DNA from: Synechococcus sp. BSA11S
GTDB lineage: Bacteria > Cyanobacteriota > Cyanobacteriia > PCC-6307 > Cyanobiaceae
Length of the DNA: 64,000 nt
Reading direction: 5' to 3'
Assembly (NCBI RefSeq): GCF_014224355.1
Contig: NZ_VNWP01000003.1
Span: 62,001-126,000 of the forward strand
Part shown: one piece after another, positions 27,950 to 37,175 of the stretch
Layout: every line of letters begins with the position of its first letter
How positions within the stretch are numbered: position 1 is the stretch's first letter
The notes under the pieces: model-generated
Told to the model about the DNA's origin: nothing
Seen by the model: the letters and a program-made list of their open reading frames with translations, nothing else
Database searches by the model: none
Position numbers and translations under genes: made by a program

Positions 27950-29119
27950 TTGGCCCACATCGCGTGGCTGGGCAAGAAATCACCCTTCTGCGGGAACGTC
28001 ACCTACAGCCTCTCCACCACCGAGCAGCTCCGGAAGCACGGCCACCAGATCAGCTTCATTCATTTCGACACCCCCGCTGGCGGCCTGGCCCCGAACGAGG
28101 GTGTCGGTGGCGGCAACGGAGAGGTGGCTCTGTCGTACCTGGTGAAATCCCAGGTGTATACGATTCCCTCTCCAGGAGCCCAGCGGGAGCTGCGGGAATC
28201 CCTGGAGCGTCTGCGCCCCGACCTGGTGCACGCCAGCCTCACCCTCTCCCCGCTGGATTTCCGCCTGCCGGATCTCTGCCAGCACCTGGGGGTGCCGCTG
28301 GTGGCCACGTTCCACCCTGCCTTCGACGCCAGCCTGCGCAACATCACCGCCGGCACCCAGCAGCTCACCTACCAGCTCTACGCCCCGGCCCTGGCCCGCT
28401 TCGATCGGGTGATCGTCTTCTCTGAACTTCAGGCTGAGCTGCTGGCCCGGCTGGGGGTGCGCCAGGAGCGGCTGGCGGTGATCCCCAACGGGGTCGATCC
28501 CGGTCTGTGGTGCCCTCCCGACCCTGTGGCTCCCTCGAGGGAGCTGGCCAGCCTCCGGAGCCGCCTGGGCCGGCGGCGCCTCTTCCTCTACATGGGACGG
28601 CTGTCGACGGAGAAGAACGTGGAGGCGCTGCTCCGGGCCTGGCGGCTGGTCCGACCACGGGAATGCCTGCTGGTGATCGTCGGCGATGGCCCCCTGCGCC
28701 AGGCCCTGCAGGGCAACAGCGAGGAGCATGACGTGCTCTGGTGGGGCTATGAAGCGAATCTGCACCAGCGGGTGGCCCTGCTGCAGGCGGCCGATGTCTT
28801 CCTGCTGCCCTCCCTGGTGGAGGGACTCTCCCTGGCCCTGCTGGAGGCGATGGCCAGCGGCACCGCCTGTGTGGCCACCGATGCCGGCGCCGATGGGGAA
28901 GTGCTGGAGGGAGGGGCCGGCATCGTGATCAGCACGCAGGGGGTGACCACCCAGCTGCGCACGCTGTTGCCGGTGCTTCGGGATCAACCGGTGCTCACGG
29001 CCGAGCTGGGCCGGCGGGCCCGGGAGCGGGTCCTGCAGCGTTACACCCTGGCCCACAACATCGAGCAGCTGGAGCGGCTCTATGCCGAGCTGGTGCCCCA
29101 GGGCAGCCTCGCCGCCTGA
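27950..29119 (+). CDS. GT4 family glycosyltransferase
   Basis: 389 residues from TTG 27950 (MAHIAWLGKKSPFCGNVTYS). Two Rossmann-like halves: the N-terminal part includes PDLVHASLTLSPLD and a VVATFHPAF-like loop, and the C-terminal nucleotide-sugar domain includes VIPNGVDPGLW, FLYMGRLSTEKNVEALL, VGDGPLRQAL and the EX7E-type EGLSLALLEAMASG. Retaining GT-B enzyme; probable glycolipid or polysaccharide synthesis at the cytoplasmic membrane. Last of the plus-strand run lrtA to GT4, 27 bp after the MFS gene. Confidence 0.9.
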   Translation: MAHIAWLGKKSPFCGNVTYSLSTTEQLRKHGHQISFIHFDTPAGGLAPNEGVGGGNGEVALSYLVKSQVYTIPSPGAQRELRESLERLRPDLVHASLTLSPLDFRLPDLCQHLGVPLVATFHPAFDASLRNITAGTQQLTYQLYAPALARFDRVIVFSELQAELLARLGVRQERLAVIPNGVDPGLWCPPDPVAPSRELASLRSRLGRRRLFLYMGRLSTEKNVEALLRAWRLVRPRECLLVIVGDGPLRQALQGNSEEHDVLWWGYEANLHQRVALLQAADVFLLPSLVEGLSLALLEAMASGTACVATDAGADGEVLEGGAGIVISTQGVTTQLRTLLPVLRDQPVLTAELGRRARERVLQRYTLAHNIEQLERLYAELVPQGSLAA

Positions 29120-29122
29120 AGC

Positions 29123-30502
29123 TCAACCGATCCCGGCCTCCAGCCGCTCGCGCAGATCGGCGGTGAGCCGCTCGACCGCACCGCGGCGATCAAGGCGATA
29201 CCCCTCGCAGCGAACCCCCACATCGAGGGGCTCCCCCACCGCCATGCGCACCAGCCAGGGGCCCAGGGCCGCAGGGGGCTCCTCGCCGCAACCGCGGATC
29301 CAGGTGATCGCCCGCCAGAGGATCATCAGCACCTCCCCATAGCGGTCAATGCTGGGCTTCTCGGCCACATAGGAGCCACTCACCGTGGAGAAGTGCTCCA
29401 CGAGGCGCATGTGCCCCATGCGGATGTCCGCCTCCCGAGCCGACCAGTCAGCCAGGCTGCGCTCCACCGGGGAGAGCTCGTCGAGATCCTTCCGGTAGAT
29501 GCAGGCCCAGCCCGCCTGCTCGATTCGGCGGCAGCGCTCGCTGACCGTTCCCCTGGCGGAAAGCTGGAAGTGGGCCTCGGCCTCCGCCAGTGCCCGCTCC
29601 CGCAGCCGTGCCAGCCGCTCCAGGAAGTCGATCGACGCGGGATCCTCCACGGCAGGTCCTGGGGCCGCCCCGTCGCTGCGCTGATAGAAGGTTTCCAGCA
29701 GGGAGAGCAGCCGCTCCGAGAGGGCTATGAGCCGTTCATAGCGGTGCTCGAGGGCCCGGGGGGAGTCGGCTGGCGCGGCGGGGGTGCTGACGACGGCGTC
29801 AGGAAGCCCCCCCAGCAGGGCCTCCATCCGTCCGAGCAGACGATCGATCGGTCCCCAGTCGTGGCTGATCGACAGGTACTGAAGTCCGATCGGCACGATC
29901 AGCACCCGCTCCTGGCGCCCGGCCGCCGCCAGGTCCTCGCAACACCAGAAGGCCATCTGGGCCAGGCCGGGCTCCAGGGGACTGAGCAGCTCGCCGTGGT
30001 TGTTGGTGGCTCCCTCCGGGGCGATCGCCAGGGGGAAGGGGCCGTCGGCGAAGAGGTGGCGGGCCGTCTTGAGGGCGAGGCGGTCCAGCTTGCCCCGCTG
30101 GATCGGGATGCCGCCCAGCTTGGAGAGCATCCAGCCGGCGGCCTCCCCGGCCCAGAGGGGAATGCCGCGGTCGTAGAGAAACTGGCTGTGGACCGGCGGC
30201 TTCAGACGCAGCCCATCGCGCCTCGCCGCCCGGGGAACCTCCCGCCAGAGCAGCTGGGCCATCACCAGGGGGTCGGTGGTACTGGGATGGCGGAAGGCGA
30301 TCAGCAAGCGGCTGCGTCCGCTCTGGGCCTCGGCGAAGAGACGGGCGAGCCTGTCAGTGCCGCTGGCCTCGAAGCGCACCAGACCGCGGTAACGCAGCAG
30401 CAGCGGCAACAAGCCACGGCAAAGCCTGTAAAGCCAGCGGGTGTAATCCGGTGGGATGAAAGAAAGGGCCGGCTGGGCGGCCTGGATCCCTGCGCGGGGC
30501 AT
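29123..30502 (-). CDS. PlsC-like acyltransferase family protein
   Basis: 459 residues. The acyltransferase core is in the first half: AFRHPSTTDPL (HxxxxD-type catalytic motif), then WMLSKLGGIPIQRGK and FPLAIAPEGATNNHGE (the EGxxN block). The C-terminal half is helical with charged regions and no recognised domain, about 200 residues longer than a minimal PlsC. Likely attached to the membrane and acting on lysophosphatidate or a related lipid; exact substrate unknown. It ends convergent with GT4, 3 bp apart, and follows sodA by 6 bp. Confidence 0.85.
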   Translation of the reverse strand: MPRAGIQAAQPALSFIPPDYTRWLYRLCRGLLPLLLRYRGLVRFEASGTDRLARLFAEAQSGRSRLLIAFRHPSTTDPLVMAQLLWREVPRAARRDGLRLKPPVHSQFLYDRGIPLWAGEAAGWMLSKLGGIPIQRGKLDRLALKTARHLFADGPFPLAIAPEGATNNHGELLSPLEPGLAQMAFWCCEDLAAAGRQERVLIVPIGLQYLSISHDWGPIDRLLGRMEALLGGLPDAVVSTPAAPADSPRALEHRYERLIALSERLLSLLETFYQRSDGAAPGPAVEDPASIDFLERLARLRERALAEAEAHFQLSARGTVSERCRRIEQAGWACIYRKDLDELSPVERSLADWSAREADIRMGHMRLVEHFSTVSGSYVAEKPSIDRYGEVLMILWRAITWIRGCGEEPPAALGPWLVRMAVGEPLDVGVRCEGYRLDRRGAVERLTADLRERLEAGIG

Positions 30503-30508
30503 GGGCGG

Positions 30509-31204
30509 TCAGCGGGCGGCGTAACGATCGGACACCACCGACCAATCAACCAGAGACCACCAGGCGTCGAGGTAATCGGCGCGTCGATTCTGGTAACGCA
30601 GGTAGTAGGCGTGTTCCCAGACGTCATTGCCCAGCAACGGTGTGCCGCCCACGGGGGCCAGGTCCATCAGGGGGTTGTCCTGGTTGGGGGTGGAGAGCAC
30701 CTGCAGCGTCCCCCCCGGATCAGTGACCAGCCACACCCACCCGGAGCCGAAGCGGGCCAGGCCGGCGGCGCGAAAAGCGGCTTGGAACTGCTGGAGGGAG
30801 CCGAAGTCGCGCACCAGGGCTGCCTCCAGCGCAGCGCTGGGTTCTCCCCCCTGCTCAGGGCGGCTGAGGGAGGTCCAGAAGAATGAATGGTTCCAGTGAC
30901 CGCCGGCGTTGTTGCGAACGGCCGCCGGCACCTGGGAGGCACGCGCCAGCAGGTCTTCGAGGCTGAGGCCCCTCAGGGCCGGATCCCTGGCCACGGCGGC
31001 GTTGAGGTTGTCCACGTAGGCCTGGTGATGGCGATCGTGGTGGATCGTCATCGTGGTGGCATCGATCGCCGGCTCCAGGGCCTCGGCGGGATACGGAAGG
31101 GCAGGGAGGGTGAACGCCGGCGCCGCTGCCCAGGCCCCCTGGCCTGGGCAGAGCAGCAGCACCAGCAGCGGCAGAACCACCAGGGCGGCAAGGATCCGTC
31201 GCAT
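30509..31204 (-). CDS. sodA: Exported superoxide dismutase, Mn type
   Basis: 231 residues with a signal peptide (MRRILAALVVLPLLVLLLCP, cleavage near AWA-AA). Mature enzyme: metal ligands in TIHHDRHHQAYV, GGHWNHSFFW and [22 protein letters not shown] fits Mn-SOD, in contrast to the cytosolic Fe enzyme elsewhere in this window. It would protect the periplasm or thylakoid lumen. Positioned between pyrF and the acyltransferase, with gaps of 17 and 6 bp, so co-transcribed. Metal choice is from motifs only. Confidence 0.92.
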   Translation of the reverse strand: MRRILAALVVLPLLVLLLCPGQGAWAAAPAFTLPALPYPAEALEPAIDATTMTIHHDRHHQAYVDNLNAAVARDPALRGLSLEDLLARASQVPAAVRNNAGGHWNHSFFWTSLSRPEQGGEPSAALEAALVRDFGSLQQFQAAFRAAGLARFGSGWVWLVTDPGGTLQVLSTPNQDNPLMDLAPVGGTPLLGNDVWEHAYYLRYQNRRADYLDAWWSLVDWSVVSDRYAAR

Positions 31205-31221
31205 CGTTTCGGCCCGGGAGA

Positions 31222-31977
31222 TCAGGAGCCAAGTATGGATAGCCCTGCGCAGCAGGCGGCGAAAGCAGCGGCCGGATCGTCAGCGGCACTGATCGGCCGA
31301 CCGATCACCAGCCGGCTGGCGCCTGCGGCCATGGCGGCCGCCGGGGTCATCACCCGCCGCTGATCGCCCACCGGTGCACCGGCAGGGCGGATGCCGGGGG
31401 TGACCAGGGCGAAGGGCTCGGGGTAGGCCTGACGCAGGGCCGCCACCTCCTCAGGAGAGCAGACCGCCCCGGTGAGACCGGCCGTCGCCGCCAGGGCCGC
31501 CAGGCGCGGGACATAGACCTCGGGTGTTTCCTCAAGCGCCAGCTCGGCCCTGAAGCGCTCGGCCTCCCAGCTGGTGAGCACGGTCACCGCCAGCAGGGTG
31601 GGGGGCGGCAGCTCCGCCTGGGCCGCCCCTTCAAGGGCTCCGGCCTGGGCAGCCGCAAGGGCCTCGCTGCCGGCACAGGCATGAACGGTGATCAGCTCCG
31701 CCCCGAGCCGGGCCGCACTGCGGCAGGCCCCGGCCATGGTGACAGGGATGTCGTGGAATTTGAGATCAAGGAACACCCGCAGGCCCCGGCGGCGCAGCTG
31801 ATGCACCACATCGGGACCGCTGGAGCAGAACAGCTCGAGCCCCACCTTCACCCAGCGCAGAGTGGGAATCGAGTCGGCCAGGGCCAGGGCCGAGGCGGTG
31901 TCCCGGCGATCAAGCGCCAGGATGATGCGCTCCTGTGGAGCCTGGCTGCCGTGAGAGCCTGGCATCGAAGCGCTCAT
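31222..31977 (-). CDS. pyrF: Orotidine 5'-phosphate decarboxylase
   Basis: 251 residues, a TIM barrel with the catalytic [11 protein letters not shown] motif (Asp-Lys-Asp network), an N-terminal [20 protein letters not shown] and a phosphate-binding VTPGIRPAG near the C-terminus followed by LVIGRPIS. It makes UMP in pyrimidine synthesis. Its start overlaps the tyrS stop by 4 bp (ATGA). Confidence 0.95.
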   Translation of the reverse strand: MSASMPGSHGSQAPQERIILALDRRDTASALALADSIPTLRWVKVGLELFCSSGPDVVHQLRRRGLRVFLDLKFHDIPVTMAGACRSAARLGAELITVHACAGSEALAAAQAGALEGAAQAELPPPTLLAVTVLTSWEAERFRAELALEETPEVYVPRLAALAATAGLTGAVCSPEEVAALRQAYPEPFALVTPGIRPAGAPVGDQRRVMTPAAAMAAGASRLVIGRPISAADDPAAAFAACCAGLSILGS

Positions 31978-33236
31978 GCCACCAGGCGCAGGAAGGTCTT
32001 CTTGCCCAGTTGCAGGACCCGGCCCTCCAGCTCGGAGGCGGCGCTGAAGTCCTGGTTCACGTCGCTGAGCTTCTCGCCATCGAGACGCACCCCACCACCC
32101 TGGATCCGGCGCCGGGCCTCACTGCTGCTGGCGCACAGACCGAGAGCGCTGAGCAGATGGAAGGCCTTGGAGGGGAAAGTCACCCCCGAAAGGGAGACCT
32201 CCGGAACCGTTCTGGCCGCCATCTCTCCCGCCACCAGATTGGCGGCATCGGCCTGGGCGGCACTGGCGGCGTCCTGGCCATGGCGCCCAGCCGTGATCGC
32301 CAGGGCCAGGGCTTTCTGACGCTCGCGCGGGCTCCCGGGCCAGTGGGCAGGATCCAGGTCGGTGAGCAGGGTCAGGTACTGATCGGCCACCGCATCGGGC
32401 ACCTTCTCGAGCTTGGAGTACATCTCCAGCGGCCCCTCGTTGAGCCCCACGGTGTTGCCAAGGCTTTTGCTCATTTTCTGCACACCGTCGAGCCCCGGCA
32501 GGATCGGCAGCAACAGACCGAACTGGGGCCGCTGGCCGAAGTGGCGCTGCAGATCGCGGCCCATGGCCACGTTGAACTTCTGGTCGGTTCCCCCCAGTTC
32601 CAGGTCAGAGCGGACGGCCACCGAGTCGTAGCCCTGCAGCAACGGATAAAGAAACTCGTGCAGGGAGATGGGGGTGCCTGAGCCGTAGCGGTTGGCGAAC
32701 TCCTCCTTGGCCAGCATCTGTCCCACGGTGGTGGTCCCCAGCAGCTCGATCACCTGGGGCAGATCAAGGCCAGCCAGCCACTCGCTGTTGCGACGCACCT
32801 CCAGGCGACCCGGGGTGACGAAATCCAGCAGAGCCCGCTCCGGGGGGTGCCCCAGGCCCAGTTGCGCCAGATAGGTGTCGGCATTGGCCTCCACCTCGGC
32901 GGCACTGAGCTGCACACGGGTGATGCTCTTGCCGGTGGGATCCCCGATGCGGGCCGTGAAGTCGCCGATGATCAGCACCGCCGTATGCCCTGCGTCCTGA
33001 AAAGCCCGCAACTTGCGAAACAGGATCGAGTGCCCCAGGTGGATGTCGGTGCCGGTGGGGTCGATGCCGAGCTTGATGCGCAGGGGACGGCCCTTCCGAT
33101 CGGCCTCGGCCAGCCGTGCGGCCAACTGCTGATCGGGATCGTCGGGTGTGCCGTTCGGGAACAGATCTGCGAGCCCACGCCGGAGCCAGGGGGGCAGGGT
33201 TGGTGGGGGGGCCTCAGCCATCAGCGACGGAACCAT
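31974..33236 (-). CDS. tyrS: Tyrosyl-tRNA synthetase
   Basis: 420 residues. Class I motifs are HLGH at 66-69 ([13 protein letters not shown]) and KMSKSLGN; a C-terminal S4-like RNA-binding region ([20 protein letters not shown]). The KMSKS form and spacing fit the TyrZ-like branch common in cyanobacteria. Attaches Tyr to its tRNA. It lies 31 bp after the DUF1825 gene and overlaps pyrF. A later ATG six codons in is also possible. Confidence 0.95.
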   Translation of the reverse strand: MVPSLMAEAPPPTLPPWLRRGLADLFPNGTPDDPDQQLAARLAEADRKGRPLRIKLGIDPTGTDIHLGHSILFRKLRAFQDAGHTAVLIIGDFTARIGDPTGKSITRVQLSAAEVEANADTYLAQLGLGHPPERALLDFVTPGRLEVRRNSEWLAGLDLPQVIELLGTTTVGQMLAKEEFANRYGSGTPISLHEFLYPLLQGYDSVAVRSDLELGGTDQKFNVAMGRDLQRHFGQRPQFGLLLPILPGLDGVQKMSKSLGNTVGLNEGPLEMYSKLEKVPDAVADQYLTLLTDLDPAHWPGSPRERQKALALAITAGRHGQDAASAAQADAANLVAGEMAARTVPEVSLSGVTFPSKAFHLLSALGLCASSSEARRRIQGGGVRLDGEKLSDVNQDFSAASELEGRVLQLGKKTFLRLVA

Positions 33237-33267
33237 CGGCGCGGATCGTAGGCAGAGGCCTGCGGGC

Positions 33268-33591
33268 TCAGGCGCTGGCCTCGAGTTCGCCCTTCATGCG
33301 CTCCAGGGTCTGGTGCATCTGGGTGAACATCTGCTCGGGGGTCATGCCGAACTGCCCCAGCTGGGTGCGCAGCTGCTCCACGGTGAGCTTCGCCTGGAAA
33401 TCCTCGGAGAGCTCGAAGCGCTTCATGAACACCTGGTAGCGATTCATCAGTCCTTCCATCTGCTCGATGAACAGCTTCTTGCCTTCCCGGTCGAACTTGC
33501 CGTAGTCGCCCCCCAGCTGAGTCATCTGCTGGTAATCGGTGAACAGGCGTTTGGCTTCGTCCTGAACGATCTCGGATTCGAAGAAGGCCAT
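33268..33591 (-). CDS. DUF1825 family protein
   Basis: 107 residues from ATG 33591 ([20 protein letters not shown]). All helical, with charged amphipathic segments ([40 protein letters not shown]). This family is confined to cyanobacteria and plants as far as I know, and no function is assigned. First in the run DUF1825, tyrS, pyrF, sodA, acyltransferase. An upstream in-frame extension to 33639 has no support. Confidence 0.85.
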   Translation of the reverse strand: MAFFESEIVQDEAKRLFTDYQQMTQLGGDYGKFDREGKKLFIEQMEGLMNRYQVFMKRFELSEDFQAKLTVEQLRTQLGQFGMTPEQMFTQMHQTLERMKGELEASA

Positions 33592-33722
33592 GGGGCGTGC
33601 CAGGCATGAGGCAATGGAGTCGATTCTGGGGGCCTCCATGGCCGGAGGCCAGTACGGATTGGCGTAACCCCGGCCCTGCTGCCGCTAACTTCGCCCCAGT
33701 TGCGCGGAGCTGGGGTACCGCC

Positions 33723-34409
33723 ATGGCCAAGGGGCACTGGTTGGATCCCCTCGCCCGCAGCCTGCTGGAGGCCACGGGTCAGATCCGGCGCGAACCCAGG
33801 CAGCGCGGGGCCGAACTCCCGGAGTCCTCCAAGGCCGGCGACGAGAGCGTCGAGCGGGATCTGCTGGCTCTGAAGCTGGCACAGAATCCTGGCCTGAGGC
33901 TGCGCAGCGCCGAGGAGGTGCGCCACGCCGCGGCCCTGGGCTGGCGGCTGGATGTGAACCGCGCCACCGCCGCCGACTGGCTGCGCCTGCCGGGCTGCAG
34001 CCCCAGCCAGGTGGATCTGCTGCTGCGGCTGCAGAGCCGCGGTGTGCAGCTGAGCGGACCGGAGGATCTCCAGCAGCTGCTCGATCTCGACGAAGCGGTG
34101 ATCCGCCGCTGGCAGCCCTTGCTGGTGTTCCGCTGGTATGGCGATGCCCCGAAGGCACGCCCGGCACCGCTTGATCTGAACCGCTGCACAGCCGAGCAGC
34201 TCAGGGCCCAGCTGCCCCTGGAGGAGGCCCGCCTGCGGCACCTGCTGCAGGAGCGCAGCCGCCTCCCCTTCCGCGACCTGGCCGATCTCCAGGACCGGCT
34301 GGACCTGCCTGCGGATCTTGTCGAGGCCCTGATCGGGCGGGTCAGCTTCGGGCAGGGCCCCAGCGGACCGGAGTTGCCGAGGCCGCCCAGGCCGGCGTCA
34401 TCCCGTTGA
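33723..34409 (+). CDS. Helix-hairpin-helix DNA-binding protein (ComEA-like)
   Basis: 228 residues from ATG 33723. Two HhH blocks are visible: LDVNRATAADWLRLPGCSPS (about 80-100) and LDLNRCTAEQLRAQLPLEEA (about 150-170), the second followed by RLPFRDLADLQDRLDLPADL, as in ComEA-type repeats. No signal peptide, so unlike competence ComEA it is probably cytoplasmic. The next gene encodes a GIY-YIG nuclease-like protein and begins 3 bp after this stop; the pair could act together on DNA. Function inferred from domains only. Confidence 0.82.
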   Translation: MAKGHWLDPLARSLLEATGQIRREPRQRGAELPESSKAGDESVERDLLALKLAQNPGLRLRSAEEVRHAAALGWRLDVNRATAADWLRLPGCSPSQVDLLLRLQSRGVQLSGPEDLQQLLDLDEAVIRRWQPLLVFRWYGDAPKARPAPLDLNRCTAEQLRAQLPLEEARLRHLLQERSRLPFRDLADLQDRLDLPADLVEALIGRVSFGQGPSGPELPRPPRPASSR

Positions 34410-34411
34410 GC

Positions 34412-35029
34412 ATGGCCAGCGGACGCCAGCAGGAGCTGTTCCGGAGTGGCGCTCTCCATGGGGCGAGCAGCCCTCAGCCAGCGTCGCCGCCCCTGCTGCG
34501 CGAGCACCTGCTCAACTGGCAGCAGCACCTGGCGGACTTCCAGGGCCCCCTGTTCGAGCGCAACGCCAGCGAACTTCTACAGGGCAGCCTCTTCAGCGCT
34601 GACCCCTGCGGAAGCGGCGAGGATCCCCAGACACTTGCCGCCTGCTTCGATCCCCTGGCCTTTGAGGCCCAGAATCTGCAGTTCTGGCGCTGGCCCGAGT
34701 CCCCCCAGCAGGGCCCCGCCCTGTACCTGGTGATGGACCGGCCACAGCAGTTGCGCAGCCCTCTGCTGCTGTATGTGGGAGAAACCGGCCAGGCAGATCG
34801 GCGCTGGAAAGGCGAGCACGACTGCAAGGCCTACCTGGCGGCCTACGGCGAGGCCATGGGCCGAGCAGGCCTGGAGACCCGCTGCAGCATCCGCTTCTGC
34901 TGTGACGTCCCCGCCCGGGTGCGCCCCAGGCGGGCCCTGGAGCAGGCCCTGATCCGCCGCTGGCAGCCGCCCTTCAACAAGGAGACCCGTCAGCGCTGGA
35001 GCACCCCCTTCACCAGTGATCCCGTCTGA
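34412..35029 (+). CDS. GIY-YIG nuclease-like protein
   Basis: 205 residues from ATG 34412; a TTG at 34406 overlapping the HhH stop is possible. The N-terminal 95 residues are uncharacterised. The C-terminal part shows the GIY-YIG pattern in divergent form: PALYLVM for GIY, LLLYVGETGQ for YIG, then RRWKGEHDC (Arg and His), LEQALIRRW (catalytic Glu) and PPFNKE (Asn). It could be a structure-specific endonuclease. Metal-ligand Glu and Arg are kept, so activity is plausible. Confidence 0.8.
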   Translation: MASGRQQELFRSGALHGASSPQPASPPLLREHLLNWQQHLADFQGPLFERNASELLQGSLFSADPCGSGEDPQTLAACFDPLAFEAQNLQFWRWPESPQQGPALYLVMDRPQQLRSPLLLYVGETGQADRRWKGEHDCKAYLAAYGEAMGRAGLETRCSIRFCCDVPARVRPRRALEQALIRRWQPPFNKETRQRWSTPFTSDPV

Positions 35030-35070
35030 GCGGCGTCGCTACGATCGCGACCCGATGACCGCCACACCCC

Positions 35071-36546
35071 ATGGAGTTCAGCTGCCCCACCACCCCGCTG
35101 AGCGACTGGAGCGGCGACACCCTCGGTGTCGGTCTGTTCGAGGGCGAGGCGGGGGAACGTCTCGAAGCCCTCGAGGCCCGCTTCGGGCCAGGATTGCAGG
35201 CGTTGCTGGAGCGCCGGTCCTTCAAAGGAAAACCGGGAGAGTGCATCAGCCTCACCCTGCTCCGGCCCAGCCCCCTGCAGCTCGTGCTGGTGGGGCTGGG
35301 GGAACCGGGCCGCTTTGATCTCGAGGCCCTCCGCCGTGGTGTGGCCGCCATCGCCAGAGCCGCGGGCCCAGGCCCGGAACTTGGCCTGGTTCTGCCCACA
35401 GAGGGGCTCGAGCCCCGCTCCGCGGCACGGGCCATGGCGGAGGCCGTGCGTCTCAGCCTCTACGTCGACGAGCGCTTCCGCAGTGAGACCGACCCCAAAC
35501 CCATCCCCCTGGCCGTGCACCTGCTGGGGCTGGCCGATGGGGCCGCCGCCGGTCTCGAGGGGGTTGGCGCCACCTGCGCGGGCGTGGAGCTGGCACGGCA
35601 GCTGGTGGCGGCCCCACCGAACGTGGTCACCCCCCAGGCCCTGGCCGACACCGCCACGGCGATCTCCCGGGACTTCGGCCTGGAGCTGAAGGTGCTGGAG
35701 CGTGCCGACTGCGAAGCCCTGGGCATGGGCGCTTACCTGGGGGTGTCCCGTGGCTCGAGCCTGCCCCCCAAATTCATTCACCTCACCTACCGCCCTGCGG
35801 CTGGCGCCAGCCGCCGGCTGGTGCTGATCGGCAAGGGACTCACCTTCGATTCCGGCGGCTACAACCTCAAGACCGGCGGCTCGCAGATCGAGATGATGAA
35901 GTACGACATGGGAGGCAGCGCAGCGGTGCTGGGGGCCGCCAGGGCCATTGCTGAACTGAGGCCGGCCGGCGTGGAGGTCCATGTGATCGTGGCCGCCTGC
36001 GAAAACATGATCAGCGGAGAGGCGATTCACCCCGGCGACATCCTCACCGCCTCCAACGGCAAGACGATCGAGGTCAACAACACCGACGCCGAGGGCCGCC
36101 TCACCCTGGCCGACGCCCTCGTCTATGCCGCCAGGCTCGAGCCCGATGCCGTGGTGGATCTGGCCACCCTCACCGGGGCCTGCGTGATCGCCCTGGGCGA
36201 AGAGATCGCCGGATTGTGGTCCCCCAGCGACACACTGGCGGAGGCGTTGCTGGAGGCCGGCCACAGCCGTGGGGAGGCCTTCTGGCGCATGCCGTTGCAG
36301 GCCTCCTACAAGAAAGGACTCAAGAGCCCGGTGGCCGACATGAAGAACACCGGTCCCCGTCCGGGCGGCGCCATCACCGCCGCACTTTTCCTGCAGGACT
36401 TCGTGCCGGCCGGTCTGGCCTGGGCCCACCTGGACATCGCTGGCACGGTCTGGAGTGACAAGGGGCGGGGCCTGGATCCAGCGGGCGCCACCGGGTTCGG
36501 CGTGCGCACCCTGGTGGACTGGGTGAGCCGAGGGGGCGCGGCTTAG
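35071..36546 (+). CDS. pepA: Leucyl aminopeptidase (M17)
   Basis: 491 residues. C-terminal catalytic domain with two-metal site: LIGKGLTFDSGGYNLK (metal Lys and Asp), MKYDMGGSA (Asp), and the signature NTDAEGRL, followed by the LATLTGACVIALG segment. The N-terminal domain is the typical alpha/beta M17 lid. Cleaves N-terminal residues from peptides in the cytoplasm; also hexameric and DNA-binding in E. coli. Followed by a small membrane protein gene. Confidence 0.95.
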   Translation: MEFSCPTTPLSDWSGDTLGVGLFEGEAGERLEALEARFGPGLQALLERRSFKGKPGECISLTLLRPSPLQLVLVGLGEPGRFDLEALRRGVAAIARAAGPGPELGLVLPTEGLEPRSAARAMAEAVRLSLYVDERFRSETDPKPIPLAVHLLGLADGAAAGLEGVGATCAGVELARQLVAAPPNVVTPQALADTATAISRDFGLELKVLERADCEALGMGAYLGVSRGSSLPPKFIHLTYRPAAGASRRLVLIGKGLTFDSGGYNLKTGGSQIEMMKYDMGGSAAVLGAARAIAELRPAGVEVHVIVAACENMISGEAIHPGDILTASNGKTIEVNNTDAEGRLTLADALVYAARLEPDAVVDLATLTGACVIALGEEIAGLWSPSDTLAEALLEAGHSRGEAFWRMPLQASYKKGLKSPVADMKNTGPRPGGAITAALFLQDFVPAGLAWAHLDIAGTVWSDKGRGLDPAGATGFGVRTLVDWVSRGGAA

Positions 36547-36578
36547 GGTTGGCTCCGCTGACGCCGGACCCCGACGCC

Positions 36579-36848
36579 ATGGCTGCGCAGAAGATCCGCT
36601 GGTACATCCGCGCTCAGCTGGGGGTCCTGCTCCTGCCGCTGGGCATCTGCCTGGTCGGAGAGGCCATCACCCGCCGCACACTTCAGCTGGCCGCGCTGAG
36701 CCAGCAGGTGGCCGCGCCGGGACCCTGGTTCTGGTACGGAACTCTCGGGCTGATCTGCGTGACCGCCGGGGTGGGACTGATGGTGGAAAGCGGCCTGCTT
36801 CGGGGCTATCCCCGAGGTGGGCGCCAAGGGGCCGGCACTCCCAGCTGA
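36579..36848 (+). CDS. Small membrane protein of unknown function
   Basis: 89 residues from ATG 36579, 32 bp after pepA. Two hydrophobic helices (LGVLLLPLGICLVGEAI and WYGTLGLICVTAGVGLMVES) separated by a short polar loop, with basic ends (KIRWYIRAQ; RGYPRGGRQG). This looks like an integral membrane hairpin. No family recognised. A TTG at 36549 would extend it by ten residues but lacks support. Confidence 0.7.
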   Translation: MAAQKIRWYIRAQLGVLLLPLGICLVGEAITRRTLQLAALSQQVAAPGPWFWYGTLGLICVTAGVGLMVESGLLRGYPRGGRQGAGTPS

Positions 36849-36854
36849 GCCACC

Positions 36855-37079
36855 TCAGGCGGCGACGGGGCTCGACGCCAAGGAGCGATCATCCCGATCT
36901 TTGGCCAGCCCTGGGTTCTCCAGCAACATGGCGGGCTCCTCCAGTTCATGGATCTGCCAGCGGGCCCGCTCACCGAATGAGGCCAGCAGGCGGTCGAGAT
37001 CGTCGACGGCCTGCTTGGGACTGGCATAGGGACCGATGTGACGTGTGACCAGTCCGTCCCGGATCGTCAGCAGATACAT
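36855..37079 (-). CDS. Small conserved hypothetical protein
   Basis: 74 residues from ATG 37079 (MYLLTIRDGLVTRHIGPYAS). Compact alpha/beta pattern with a strand-turn-helix (SPKQAVDDLDRLLASFGER) and a second strand (RWQIHELEEPAML). Related short proteins are, I believe, common in marine picocyanobacteria; no function is known to me. Converges on the small membrane protein gene with 6 bp between stops. Confidence 0.65.
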   Translation of the reverse strand: MYLLTIRDGLVTRHIGPYASPKQAVDDLDRLLASFGERARWQIHELEEPAMLLENPGLAKDRDDRSLASSPVAA

Positions 37080-37175
37080 ACAACCCACACGTCCCAAACT
37101 CCGCATCGATTTAGAGTAGGCGGATTTTGCGGATCTGGAAAGGGCCGGAGCCCCCCCCCTGCTGGGCGGCTGTCT

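Noticed and set aside
26597-27958. 453-codon minus-strand frame
   Set aside because: Antisense shadow of the MFS transporter; His/Gln/Gly-rich.
29393-30886. 497-codon plus-strand frame
   Set aside because: Antisense shadow of the acyltransferase and sodA.
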